Assembly (NCBI GenBank): GCA_046726275.1
Contig: JBKPAF010000041.1
Span: forward strand, 1-17,218
Reading direction: 5' to 3'
DNA: 17,218 nt
Source: DASXTW01 sp046726275
GTDB lineage: Bacteria > Actinomycetota > UBA4738
The position numbers and the translations under genes were made by a program. The notes under the pieces were generated by a model that ran no database searches, was not told the origin of the DNA, and saw nothing but the letters and a program-made list of their open reading frames with translations. Shown here piece after piece: positions 7,494-15,233 of the stretch (positions within the stretch are counted from its first letter, which is position 1; every line of letters starts with the position of its first letter).

Positions 7494-8971
7494 CCGGTCC
7501 CTGGTGAGTGGCCGGACCCGCCTCTGGCCGCGGTCACCGCGGCGAAGGCATCCAGCCGACCCTCCCCCCAGACGTTGTTGTTGCCGGGAGTGCCTCCGCA
7601 GGTCAGGTTGCTGACGTCGATCGCCGTCTGGTCGATGACTGACCGGGTTCCGTTGATGTCCCGGCTGAATGGAGGTGCTCCGGCCCAGACGAGGGCGACC
7701 GTTCCCGCGACGTGAGGCGTGGAGAACGAGGTCCCGCTGAGTGTCATGTAGCCGCCGTTGTTCCAACTGGTCCTGATGGTGACTCCGGGCGCCGTCACGT
7801 TCGGTTTGATGATCCCCCCGAAGGACGAAGGTCCCCGGCTGGCGAACGACGCGATGTTGTTGTTCATGTCGAAGGCCGAGACGCCGTAGCTCTCGGGGTA
7901 GTCGGCCGGAGACGACACGGTCGCGCAACCGGGGCCCCCAGCTCCCACCGGGAAGACGGGGAAGATCCCCGACGCCACCCATGCCTGCACGGTCGGCTGG
8001 TACCACGGATCGCCCTGCGCTCCCCCCCATGAACTGTTGATGACATGGGGCCGAAGGCTCGGCCGGGGGTTCTGGTCGTTCAGATCTCGCGGGGCCAACA
8101 TCCACTGGCCGGACATCAGCAGCGCCGAGGACGAGCAGGAGTTGGACTCGCACCCCTTGGCAGTGATCCAGTGGGCCCTCGGAGCCACGCCGATCTGGTT
8201 GTTCCCACCGTCGTCCCCGACGATGACTCCCATGACGGCGGTGCCGTGGCCGTTGTTGTCACAGACGGTCCGACCGTTGGCCGAGCACACCCGGGATGGG
8301 TCGTACCAGTTGTAGTCGTTGCTCGGGAACAGCGGCCGGAACGGGCTCATGTGGAACCCTCGATATTGGTTGAACAGGGCGGGGTGGTTCCACTGCACCC
8401 CCGTGTCGATGTTGGCGACCGTGATGCCCTCGCCGCGGTCGTTGTACGTCGACCAGACCTCGGGAGCTCGGATGCGCTGGATGTTCCATTCCACGGCGGC
8501 GACGTCCGCGCTCCTGGACACCTTGGGGAGTCGCGCGCTCCAGTCCGGGACGATCCTCTCGACCTCGTGGCGGGCGGCCAGGGCCCTCAGGGTGGCTGCC
8601 CCGGACCGGACCCGGATCGTGTTGACGATCCAGAAGGGCTTGAACGAGGCCTTGCGCTGGCGAAGCAGGGTCCGCAGCTCCTTCTGAGCGGAATCAGCGA
8701 CAGCTTGAAGGCGATTCACCACGAACCAACCCCGGGCCGTCCAGTCCTTGATCGAAGGCGCACCGGACAGATCGGCCCTTGCCCGCAGGATGATCCAGTA
8801 CGTCGCCGACCTCCCACCCTGGACCGCTCGAAGGACCCGGGGCTCGACCTTGCTCAGACCCGATGATGCCGACACGGCTCCGGGCGCGGCGATGGCCAGC
8901 CCTGTGGCCAGGGCCAGCGAGACGAGCGCGACCATGGTCCGCCGGAGCCGTTCTTCGATGCAGCGACGCAT
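7490..8971 (-). CDS. Secreted subtilase (S8 serine protease) with altered oxyanion-hole residue
   Basis: A 493-residue protein with a signal peptide: positive MRRCIEERLRRT, then hydrophobic residues 13-29 and a likely cleavage near Ala36. Residues about 50-150 resemble the propeptide of bacillopeptidase-F-like subtilases, and 160-480 form the S8 domain. The triad is complete: D189 (VANIDTGV), H242 (NNGHGTAVMG) and S415 (LSGTSFSTPHVAG). The oxyanion segment reads FPVFPVGAGGPGC where relatives have AAGN before the glycines, so Ala344 takes the place of the conserved Asn. Such a change strongly lowers, but does not abolish, activity in subtilisin. The ATG at 8971 follows GGGAGGGGG by 5 nt. It sits 47 bases after an ABC permease and overlaps ade by 4 nt, an odd place for an exported protease. 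Confidence 0.93.
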   Translation of the reverse strand: MRRCIEERLRRTMVALVSLALATGLAIAAPGAVSASSGLSKVEPRVLRAVQGGRSATYWIILRARADLSGAPSIKDWTARGWFVVNRLQAVADSAQKELRTLLRQRKASFKPFWIVNTIRVRSGAATLRALAARHEVERIVPDWSARLPKVSRSADVAAVEWNIQRIRAPEVWSTYNDRGEGITVANIDTGVQWNHPALFNQYRGFHMSPFRPLFPSNDYNWYDPSRVCSANGRTVCDNNGHGTAVMGVIVGDDGGNNQIGVAPRAHWITAKGCESNSCSSSALLMSGQWMLAPRDLNDQNPRPSLRPHVINSSWGGAQGDPWYQPTVQAWVASGIFPVFPVGAGGPGCATVSSPADYPESYGVSAFDMNNNIASFASRGPSSFGGIIKPNVTAPGVTIRTSWNNGGYMTLSGTSFSTPHVAGTVALVWAGAPPFSRDINGTRSVIDQTAIDVSNLTCGGTPGNNNVWGEGRLDAFAAVTAARGGSGHSPGTG

Positions 8972-9018
8972 GCGTTCCCCCTCCCCTCGTAGTACACGGA
9001 CCAGGAACGGATAGGTTG

Positions 9019-10137
9019 TCACGCCGGACCCGGCTTGTGTAGAGGCTTGTTTCCCGCCCATCGAAGTCGGTACCGGATCAGCAGCTCCGTGGCCAGCACG
9101 ACGGCCACGATCGTGCCCTGAAGGGTCGCCACGACCCACTCCGACGTGCCCAGGCTTTCCAGGGCGAACCCTCCGACCAAGAGCGCTCCGAATGCTGGGG
9201 CGATGACGATGACCCCGAGCGGCGAGAGCCCGCTCACGATCGCCACGAGGATGCCCACATAGCCATAGTTCGCTGAGATGTCCGTGTGGAGCCGGTGGGC
9301 GACCCCGGAGACCTCGCCCATTCCGGCGATGCCGGCCAGCGCCCCCGAGGCCACCATCACCACCACGATGCCTCGCGCTGCGATCCGCCTCGTCCCCAGC
9401 CCGACCCTCCTTTCCTCTTCCGAGGGTCCTGTCCCCGGGCCTGCCCGAGTCCAGAAGAGGAAGAGCCAGGTCAGGATCGCGGCGGCGACGGCGATCAGGG
9501 TTCCCCCATGGACGGCGGTCCTCAGAAGTGCCGGCATGGTGGCGTTGTCTGACAGCGCGCGGCTGATGGGAAAGCCGAGGGCGGCCGAATCACGCCACCG
9601 GGCGTCGACCAGATAGTCCACCAACAGGATGGCCACGAAGTTGAGGATCAGGGTCGTGAGGATCTCGCTGACCCTGAGCCCTGCCTTGAGCAGGCCGGGG
9701 CCGAGTGCCCACACGGCTCCACCCAGTGCGCCGGCGCCCAGCATGACTGCGACCAGGATGGGGCGCGGCCAGTCGGAGAGCCAGATCGCCACGGCCGTTG
9801 CGAACAGGGCGCCCATGTAGAGCTGCCCCTCGCCCCCCAAGTTCCACAGTCCCATGCGGGCCGCCAGGACGACCGCGATACCGGTCAGCATGAGAGGGGT
9901 AGATGCAACCAGCGTCTGGGCGATGGCGCTGAAGGACCCGAGGGCTCCGTTCCACATCGCCCGGTAGCTTTCGACGACCGGGAGCCCGGCCGCCACGAGC
10001 ACGAGCCCGCCGAGACCAAGTGCCAGGGCGATCGTCGCCAGGCGAACCAGTGCTCTGGTCCACCCCGAGGCCGCCTCGCGGCTCTCCAGGATCACGGGTC
10101 CGATCGCCGACCCACCCATAGGGCCGTAGCCAATCAC
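9019..10137 (-). CDS. ABC transporter permease, nucleoside/simple-sugar type (NupP/COG4603-like)
   Basis: A 372-residue inner-membrane permease of the branched-chain-like (BPD_transp_2) group. Key stretches are QTLVASTPLMLTGIAVVLAARMGLWN (75-100) running into LGGEGQLYMGALFA, and SEILTTLILNFVA (157-169), both typical of nucleoside importers such as B. subtilis NupP. About nine hydrophobic segments are apparent. The cytoplasmic loop 230-255 (TRAGPGTGPSEEERRVGLG) differs from the usual RAVGLNP-AARYAGI pattern that docks the ATPase. No ATPase, second permease or BMP-type binding protein is encoded in this window. The start is uncertain: the GTG at 10137 gives the longest frame, an ATG at 10119 is an alternative, and neither has a good ribosome site. 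By position it may import nucleosides for the purine pathway. Confidence 0.88.
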   Translation of the reverse strand: MIGYGPMGGSAIGPVILESREAASGWTRALVRLATIALALGLGGLVLVAAGLPVVESYRAMWNGALGSFSAIAQTLVASTPLMLTGIAVVLAARMGLWNLGGEGQLYMGALFATAVAIWLSDWPRPILVAVMLGAGALGGAVWALGPGLLKAGLRVSEILTTLILNFVAILLVDYLVDARWRDSAALGFPISRALSDNATMPALLRTAVHGGTLIAVAAAILTWLFLFWTRAGPGTGPSEEERRVGLGTRRIAARGIVVVMVASGALAGIAGMGEVSGVAHRLHTDISANYGYVGILVAIVSGLSPLGVIVIAPAFGALLVGGFALESLGTSEWVVATLQGTIVAVVLATELLIRYRLRWAGNKPLHKPGPA

Positions 10138-10152
10138 GTTCGAGGCCGCAAG

Positions 10153-10190
10153 CTCCAGGGCCCGCCGCTCTGGCGGCGGGCCCCCTGGGG
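10153..10190. terminator. GC-rich hairpin between lipoprotein and permease genes
   Basis: An 11-bp perfect stem, GGGCCCGCCGC (10158-10168) and GCGGCGGGCCC (10173-10183), with loop TCTG, extended by about five more pairs after a 2-nt bulge. It lacks a U-tract on either strand. It may be a Rho-independent-like stop or processing point that lowers read-through from the lipoprotein gene into the permease. Confidence 0.5.
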
Positions 10191-10218
10191 TCCGATCCGA
10201 AGCTGCTTCCGGCGTCGG

Positions 10219-10890
10219 TTAGTCGTGGGGGAAGTCGATGGCCAACCTCATCGGGCCGTCGAGCTCGTGCACGGTCCAGCACGAATCGCTGTTCAGGCCG
10301 AAGGCCCACGAGAGAGTGGCTTCGAAGTCGCCCATCTGCCGGGCCTCGGCAAGCGCCCAGTAGTCGCGCTTGAAGTCCTTGGGACCGGTGTAGGTGATCG
10401 TGTAGCCCTGCTCGGAGTCGTCGAACTCCACCCCCGATCCTCCGTGAAACACGATCCAGGCGAAGTGGCTGCCATCGAGGGAGACCGGCTCGCCGGAGGG
10501 ATCCTCGGTAAGCGGAGGGGTGGCGCGATGAAGATCGAACGGCGGAAGGCCGAAGTACTTGGCGCTGTCGCCGCTGGGAGCGGCGAACTCGAAGGTCACC
10601 CGGTCATAGCCATCGTGTGTTCCCACCCGCACGTCCACCAGCTGGGCGATCTTGCCCTCTGTTCCACCCTGGATCCGCTCGCAGGACTTCGGCGTTGCGG
10701 GCTTGGCGTTGTTCGAACTCGTCTTGCCCTTCGCCGCCTTCGGCGAGGCGCTGGCCGGAGCCGGGGCGCTCGGGCTGACGTTCCTGGTCGTTCGGCTGTC
10801 GTTTCCGCGGCTCGCCGCCGGCAACGCTGCGGAGGCGCAGGCCGTCAGGCCCAGCGCCCCTGCCACTGCGAAGATCACCAACCGCTTCAT
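10219..10890 (-). CDS. Putative lipoprotein with AMIN-like domain
   Basis: A 223-residue exported lipoprotein: MKRLVIFAVAGALGLTAC carries a lipobox (L15-T16-A17-C18). Residues 19-68 are a Ser/Ala/Pro-rich flexible linker. The folded part (about 70-223) begins CERIQGG and contains VRVGTHDGYDRVTFEF (88-102) and a later ITYTGP, resembling the AMIN-like domain found in many actinobacterial lipoproteins. Two cysteines (C70, C204) could pair outside the cell. The ATG at 10890 follows GGAGGA by 4 nt; an in-frame start at 10941 is less likely. It lies 90 bases after the xanthine dehydrogenase large subunit and 81 before the ABC permease. Its role is unknown; membrane-anchored extracytoplasmic location is the safest statement. 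Confidence 0.82.
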   Translation of the reverse strand: MKRLVIFAVAGALGLTACASAALPAASRGNDSRTTRNVSPSAPAPASASPKAAKGKTSSNNAKPATPKSCERIQGGTEGKIAQLVDVRVGTHDGYDRVTFEFAAPSGDSAKYFGLPPFDLHRATPPLTEDPSGEPVSLDGSHFAWIVFHGGSGVEFDDSEQGYTITYTGPKDFKRDYWALAEARQMGDFEATLSWAFGLNSDSCWTVHELDGPMRLAIDFPHD

Positions 10891-10942
10891 CTCGTCCTCC
10901 TCTCGGGTATGGACGAGCTGAGCCTGACGGAGCGGGGTCACC

Positions 10943-10971
10943 GGGCCTTCTCGGCCCTGTAACGATTCGTT
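10943..10971. repeat. Small hairpin and palindrome after xanthine dehydrogenase
   Basis: GGGCC-TTCTC-GGCCC (10943-10957) forms a 5-bp stem, and AACGA-T-TCGTT (10961-10971) is a perfect 5+1+5 palindrome. They fill the 90-base gap between the large subunit stop and the lipoprotein start. They might end one unit or bind a regulator of the next; no -10 or -35 pair is clear here. Confidence 0.3.
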
Positions 10972-10980
10972 CTCGAAGGA

Positions 10981-13413
10981 TCAGCCCTTTCCGCCTTCGC
11001 CGCCGATCTCCTGCTGCCCGGCGCCAAGGCCCACGTATTGCGGGACGGGCTTTGGGCCCGGCACATCGGGAGCGGGGGGAGGTGGGCCCTTCGCACTCAC
11101 CGGGGGATTCAAGCCGACCAGGTCGTCGGGCTTCACAGGGATCCTGTTGATCTCGCGTCCCGTCGCCGCCCGGAGGGCCGCGGCGATGGCGGCCGGCGCC
11201 ACGATGGTGGAAGGTTCGCCCACGCCCTTGACCCCGAACGGGGTGCCCGGCTCGGGTTCCTCGATGATCTCCGAGACGACGGAAGGCATGTCCAGGATCG
11301 TCGGGATCAGGTAGTCCGTGAACGAGGCGTTCCGCACGGTCCCGTCCACAACCTGGATCTCCTCCATCAGCGCGAGACCCAGTCCCTGGGCCGTGCCGCC
11401 CTCGATCTGCCCCTGGACGTTCTGAGGATTGATCGCCCGCCCCACCTCCTGGGCCGCGGCGATCTGGGCAACGCGAACAAGCCCAAGCTCCGTATCCACT
11501 TCCACGACCGCCCGCTCGGCAGCGAAGGCGAAGGCGACGTGGATCTCGCCCTGTCCGTTCGTGTCCATGGCCTCGGTGGGGTGGTGATGGTAGGTGCGCG
11601 TCTGCTCTATGGGCTGGTCGAGGAAATCCTGGATGCGGCCCACGGTCTGGTCGTTCACCTTCACCTCGCCGTCGACGAGCGTCGCGAACCACGATCCTTC
11701 AGGATGGACGCGCTCGACGACCCGGCGGATCAGCTCCTCCTCAACAGCTCGGCACGCGAGCTCCACCGCGCCTCCCGACATCATGGTCTGGCGCGAAGCA
11801 GAGCTCGATCCCGCGGAACCGACGTGCGTGTCGCTCGGGTGAAGCACCACGCGCTCGATCCCGAGGACGGACCGGGCGATCTGGGTGAAGATCGTGTGGA
11901 CGCCCTGGCCGACCTCGGCAGCGGCGCAGTGCACCTCGGCCACCGGCCCCTCCGATCCCGCCTCCAGCCGCACCCTGGCCTCGGATGAGTCGTCGAAGCC
12001 TTCGCTGTAGGCGAGGTTCTTGTAGCCGACGGCGAAGCCCACCCCGCGCCGGATCGCCTCTCCTCGTCCCACGTTGCCGGCCACCCCTCCGGGAAGCCTG
12101 ATGGGATCCCTTCGTCCGGCATCCCTTCCTGGTTCGTCGGGCGGCATCGGGATGGCCGCGCATGCCCGGATCACCTCTCGGACCGGGGCCGCGCCGCGGA
12201 TAACCTGACCGGTGGGAAGGACCGAGCCGGTGCGAACCGCGTTCATCAGGCGCAGCTCGACCGGGTCGATGCGGAGGGCCCCGGCCAGCTTGTCCATCTG
12301 GGCCTCGTACGCGAACCCGGCCTGCACGGCTCCGAACCCTCGCATGGCCCCGCAGGGTGGGTTGTTGGTGTAGACGCACGTCCCCTCGATCAGCGCGTTG
12401 GGGACCTCGTATGGTCCGCAGGCGAACGTCGAGGCGTTCCCGATCACCGCCGAGGAGCTGGAGGCGTACGCGCCCCCGTCGACGAGGAGCCGAGCGTTCA
12501 CGTTGACTAGTCGTCCGTCCTTGCTGGCCCCGTGCCGCATCCACACGCGCGATGGGTGGCGGTGGACGTGTCCGTAGAACGACTCCTCACGGCCGTAGGA
12601 CATCTTCACGGGCCGGCCCGTGTGCAGGGCCAGCATGCAGGCGTGGATCTGCATGTGGACGTCCTCTCGGGCTCCGAAGGCGCCGCCCACGCCCGCCAGA
12701 TAGAGACGGACCTTCTCCTCCGTCAACGCGAGACACGGCGCGATCTGTTGGCGGTCGACGTGCAGCCACTGTGTGGAAACGTACAGATCGACGCCACCGT
12801 CCTCGGCGGGGATGGCCAACCCGGCCTCTGGGCCGAGAGGCGCCTGGTCCTGCATCCCCGTCTCGTAGTAGCCGTCCACCCATACGTCGGCGGCGGCGTC
12901 GGGGTCACCGTGGACGATCCGGACGTGCCGCAGCACGTTGCCGAAGTCGTGAATCAGCGGCGCCGCGGGGGACAGGGCCTCTTCCATGTCCGTCACGGCC
13001 GGAAGAACCTCGAAGTCGACGCTGATCCGGCCCGCCGCCCGTCTCGCCAGCTCGGGATGTTCGGCGGCGACGATGGCCACTGGTTCCCCCTGGTAGCGGA
13101 CCCGATCGGCGGCGAGGACGGGCTGATCGGAGAACTCCAATCCGTACGTCTTCTTTCCGGGGACGTCGTCCGCGAGAAGGACGGCATGCACGCCGGGAGA
13201 GGCCACGGCCTCCGACAGGTCTATCGATCGGATCCGAGCGTGCGGGTGGTGCGAGCGAAGCGTGTGTCCCCACAACATGTCCTCGTGCCAGAGGTCGCTC
13301 CCGTAGGCGAACTCGCCTTTCACTTTCGGGACGCCGTCGACCCGGCGCGCGGACGTCCCAACGCCGGCACCGGCCCTCGTGACGGTTCCCGTGGACCCGG
13401 TCTCGGCCTTCAC
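10981..13413 (-). CDS. pucD: Xanthine dehydrogenase molybdopterin-binding subunit (PucD type)
   Basis: An 810-residue molybdenum hydroxylase large subunit (EC 1.17.1.4), catalysing hypoxanthine to xanthine to urate with the FAD and 2Fe-2S subunits encoded upstream. Landmarks are TQWLHVDRQQ (214-223), the cofactor loop GVGGAFGARED (241-251), GAMRGFGAVQ with the substrate-orienting Arg358, EGGTAQGLG (671-679) and GVGEPS with catalytic Glu733. These residues fit purine rather than aldehyde or CO substrates. The GTG at 13413 overlaps the stop of the amidohydrolase as GTGA (13410-13413), which indicates coupled translation; the frame stays open further upstream only inside that gene. After the usual end (DDLVG, 763-767) comes a 43-residue tail rich in Pro, then Gly, that I would not expect in the family. 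pucD is named by resemblance to actinobacterial XDH subunit D. Confidence 0.93.
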   Translation of the reverse strand: MKAETGSTGTVTRAGAGVGTSARRVDGVPKVKGEFAYGSDLWHEDMLWGHTLRSHHPHARIRSIDLSEAVASPGVHAVLLADDVPGKKTYGLEFSDQPVLAADRVRYQGEPVAIVAAEHPELARRAAGRISVDFEVLPAVTDMEEALSPAAPLIHDFGNVLRHVRIVHGDPDAAADVWVDGYYETGMQDQAPLGPEAGLAIPAEDGGVDLYVSTQWLHVDRQQIAPCLALTEEKVRLYLAGVGGAFGAREDVHMQIHACMLALHTGRPVKMSYGREESFYGHVHRHPSRVWMRHGASKDGRLVNVNARLLVDGGAYASSSSAVIGNASTFACGPYEVPNALIEGTCVYTNNPPCGAMRGFGAVQAGFAYEAQMDKLAGALRIDPVELRLMNAVRTGSVLPTGQVIRGAAPVREVIRACAAIPMPPDEPGRDAGRRDPIRLPGGVAGNVGRGEAIRRGVGFAVGYKNLAYSEGFDDSSEARVRLEAGSEGPVAEVHCAAAEVGQGVHTIFTQIARSVLGIERVVLHPSDTHVGSAGSSSASRQTMMSGGAVELACRAVEEELIRRVVERVHPEGSWFATLVDGEVKVNDQTVGRIQDFLDQPIEQTRTYHHHPTEAMDTNGQGEIHVAFAFAAERAVVEVDTELGLVRVAQIAAAQEVGRAINPQNVQGQIEGGTAQGLGLALMEEIQVVDGTVRNASFTDYLIPTILDMPSVVSEIIEEPEPGTPFGVKGVGEPSTIVAPAAIAAALRAATGREINRIPVKPDDLVGLNPPVSAKGPPPPAPDVPGPKPVPQYVGLGAGQQEIGGEGGKG

Positions 13414-14765
13414 CGGCGTGTGGCGACGATCCGGCCGATCCGTCGCCCCTCGGCCGCGATGTCGTCCTCGTTCGCGTTCACCAGTCGCCCGTCCCGGACC
13501 ACGGGTCGGCCCTCCACGAACAGATCCCGGACCCGCTGCGGGGAGCAATGGACGATCGCGGCGACCAGATCGGCTTCCGCTCCGGCGAAGTCGAGCCCGT
13601 CGACGCCGAAGAGCGCCACGTCGGCCCTCTTCCCCGGCTCCAGCGAGCCCAGATCGTCTCGCCCCAGGCAGGCCGCTCCGCCCCGGGTCGCCACCCGGAG
13701 AGCCTCGCGGGCCATCATGGCCTTTGGATCGCCGCCGGCGCGGCTGATCAGCATGGCCTGGCGGACCTCGGCGAGAAGATTCCCGGCGTCGTTCGACGCC
13801 GATCCGTCCACGCCGAGACCGACCGTGGCCGACTCGTCCAGTAGAGCCCGGGCGGGTGCGATGCCCGAGCCCAGCCGGAGATTCGAACTCGGGCACCAGG
13901 CCACGCCGGTCCCGGTATCCGCGATCCGGCGGATGTCCTTCTCCGCCAGATGCACGCAATGGGCCAGCCACACGTCCGGCCCCAGCCAACCCCATTCGTC
14001 GAGAAGCTCGACGGGGCGAACTCCGAATCGCTCCTGGCAGAAGGAGGCCTCGTCCAGGGTCTCGGCGATGTGGGTGTGGAGCCGCACTCCCAGCGCCCTG
14101 GCCAGGCTGGCCGAGTCCTCCATCAACTCGCGACTGGCCGAGAAGGGCGAGCACGGGGCGACGGCGATTCTCAGCATGGAGCCCGGACTCGGGTCGTGGA
14201 ACTTCCGAACCGCGGCCTGGGTGTGATCCAGGATCGTGTCCGCGTCCTGACAAACGTCGTCGGGAGGAAGCCCACCCTTGGACGTCCCCAGGTCCATCGA
14301 CCCACGGCACGGATGGAATCGAAGGCTGATCTCCGCGGCCGCCTCGATCTCCGCCTCCAGGAGGCCTTCGGCCGCGATGGGGAAGACGTAGTGATGGTCG
14401 GTGCTGGTGGAGCATCCGGACAGGGCAAGCTCGGCCAGGCCGACCGCGGCCGCGGCCCGCTCCCACTCGGCATCGACCGTTGCCCACACCGGGTAGAGCT
14501 CCGTCAGCCATCCGAACAGGCCCTCGCTGGTGGCGCGAACCCTGGTCATGGTCTGGTACAGGTGGTGGTGGGTGTTGATCAGGCCGGGGAGGGCGATCGT
14601 GCCCCGTCCGTCCACGACCTCGGCGCCGGCGGCATCGGGTGGCGGGCCGGGACCCGTCCACGTGATCTGTCCGTCCTCGACGAGGATGGATCCGCCGGGG
14701 ATCTCGGAGCCCTCGTCGTCCATGGCGACGACGACCTCGCACGAATCGATCACCAGCTTGCTCAT
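13410..14765 (-). CDS. Amidohydrolase, probable 8-oxoguanine deaminase
   Basis: A 451-residue COG0402-type metal-dependent deaminase. The barrel metal site is visible: LPGLINTHHHLYQ (HxH at 66/68), LHTHIAET (229-236, His plus catalytic Glu), WLAHCVHL (H269/H272) and GLGVDGSASND with the metal-binding Asp320. The NTHHHLYQTMTR and STSTDHHYVFP stretches resemble 8-oxoguanine deaminases and hydroxydechloroatrazine ethylaminohydrolase relatives. 8-oxoguanine deaminase (EC 3.5.4.32) yields urate plus ammonia, the same end product as xanthine dehydrogenase, so its context supports that call. Guanine deaminase is the main alternative. The ATG at 14765 overlaps the stop of the 2Fe-2S gene as ATGA, and its own stop overlaps the next start as GTGA, wedging it between two subunits of one enzyme. 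Confidence 0.85.
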   Translation of the reverse strand: MSKLVIDSCEVVVAMDDEGSEIPGGSILVEDGQITWTGPGPPPDAAGAEVVDGRGTIALPGLINTHHHLYQTMTRVRATSEGLFGWLTELYPVWATVDAEWERAAAAVGLAELALSGCSTSTDHHYVFPIAAEGLLEAEIEAAAEISLRFHPCRGSMDLGTSKGGLPPDDVCQDADTILDHTQAAVRKFHDPSPGSMLRIAVAPCSPFSASRELMEDSASLARALGVRLHTHIAETLDEASFCQERFGVRPVELLDEWGWLGPDVWLAHCVHLAEKDIRRIADTGTGVAWCPSSNLRLGSGIAPARALLDESATVGLGVDGSASNDAGNLLAEVRQAMLISRAGGDPKAMMAREALRVATRGGAACLGRDDLGSLEPGKRADVALFGVDGLDFAGAEADLVAAIVHCSPQRVRDLFVEGRPVVRDGRLVNANEDDIAAEGRRIGRIVATRR

Positions 14766-15229
14766 GGCTCGTTCAACCGCCCCGATGCGAGCCGGACCGC
14801 ATCGAGGATCTTCTCGTAGCCCGTGCATCGGCAGAGGTTCCCGGACAGAGCCTCGCGTACCGTGCCCTCCGAGGGATCGGGGTCCGCCCGCAGCAGGTCG
14901 GCGACTGCCACGATCAGGCCGGGTGTACAGAAGCCGCACTGGACCGCGCCCGCTTCGAGGAAGGCCTCCTGCACCGGGTGCAGCGAGTCGCCGGGGGAGA
15001 GGCCTTCGACCGTGCGGACTTCACGGTCGTGGGCTTGGGCGGCCAGCACCAGACACGCGCAGACCAGCTCGTCGTCCAGCCATACGGAACAGGATCCGCA
15101 CTCGCCCTGCTCGCAAGCATTCTTGGATCCTGGCAGTTCGAGGTGCTCGCGGAGCATGTACAGGAGGCTCGATCCAGGCCAGACGTCCGCCTCCCGCCAT
15201 TCCCCGTTGACCTTGGTCCGCACCAGCAT
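14762..15229 (-). CDS. pucE: Xanthine dehydrogenase 2Fe-2S subunit (PucE type)
   Basis: A 155-residue small subunit of full family length carrying two 2Fe-2S clusters. The ferredoxin-like N-terminal half binds one through C39, C44, C47 and C59 (CEQGECGSC pattern). The helical C-terminal half binds the other through C98, C101, C133 and C135 (QCGFCTPG and NLCRCTGY patterns). Q97 just before C98 is the residue that usually contacts the molybdopterin. It passes electrons from the molybdenum site to FAD. The ATG at 15229 lies 4 bases after the FAD subunit stop, with only a weak ribosome site (GAAGAG), and its stop overlaps the amidohydrolase start, so expression is probably coupled along the operon. 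Confidence 0.96.
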   Translation of the reverse strand: MLVRTKVNGEWREADVWPGSSLLYMLREHLELPGSKNACEQGECGSCSVWLDDELVCACLVLAAQAHDREVRTVEGLSPGDSLHPVQEAFLEAGAVQCGFCTPGLIVAVADLLRADPDPSEGTVREALSGNLCRCTGYEKILDAVRLASGRLNEP

Positions 15230-15233
15230 CGGA

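Noticed and set aside
5661..7715. Long plus-strand frame opposite adenine deaminase
   Set aside because: It mirrors the deaminase codons and shows no domain; typical antisense open frame in high-GC DNA.
7494..8153. Minus-strand extension of the adenine deaminase frame
   Set aside because: It lies wholly inside the subtilase gene in another frame, and the ATGA overlap gives a natural start.
7490..8971. Subtilase as an inactivated pseudogene
   Set aside because: The frame, signal peptide, propeptide and complete catalytic triad are intact; only the oxyanion Asn is changed, which argues for altered rather than lost function.
12532..14226. Long plus-strand frame opposite the amidohydrolase and large subunit
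   Set aside because: Antisense shadow of two well-supported genes; no motif or ribosome site.
13414..14742. Minus-strand extension of the xanthine dehydrogenase large-subunit frame
   Set aside because: It is the shadow frame of the amidohydrolase, with low-complexity Arg/Gly composition; the GTG at 13413 is in the expected family position.
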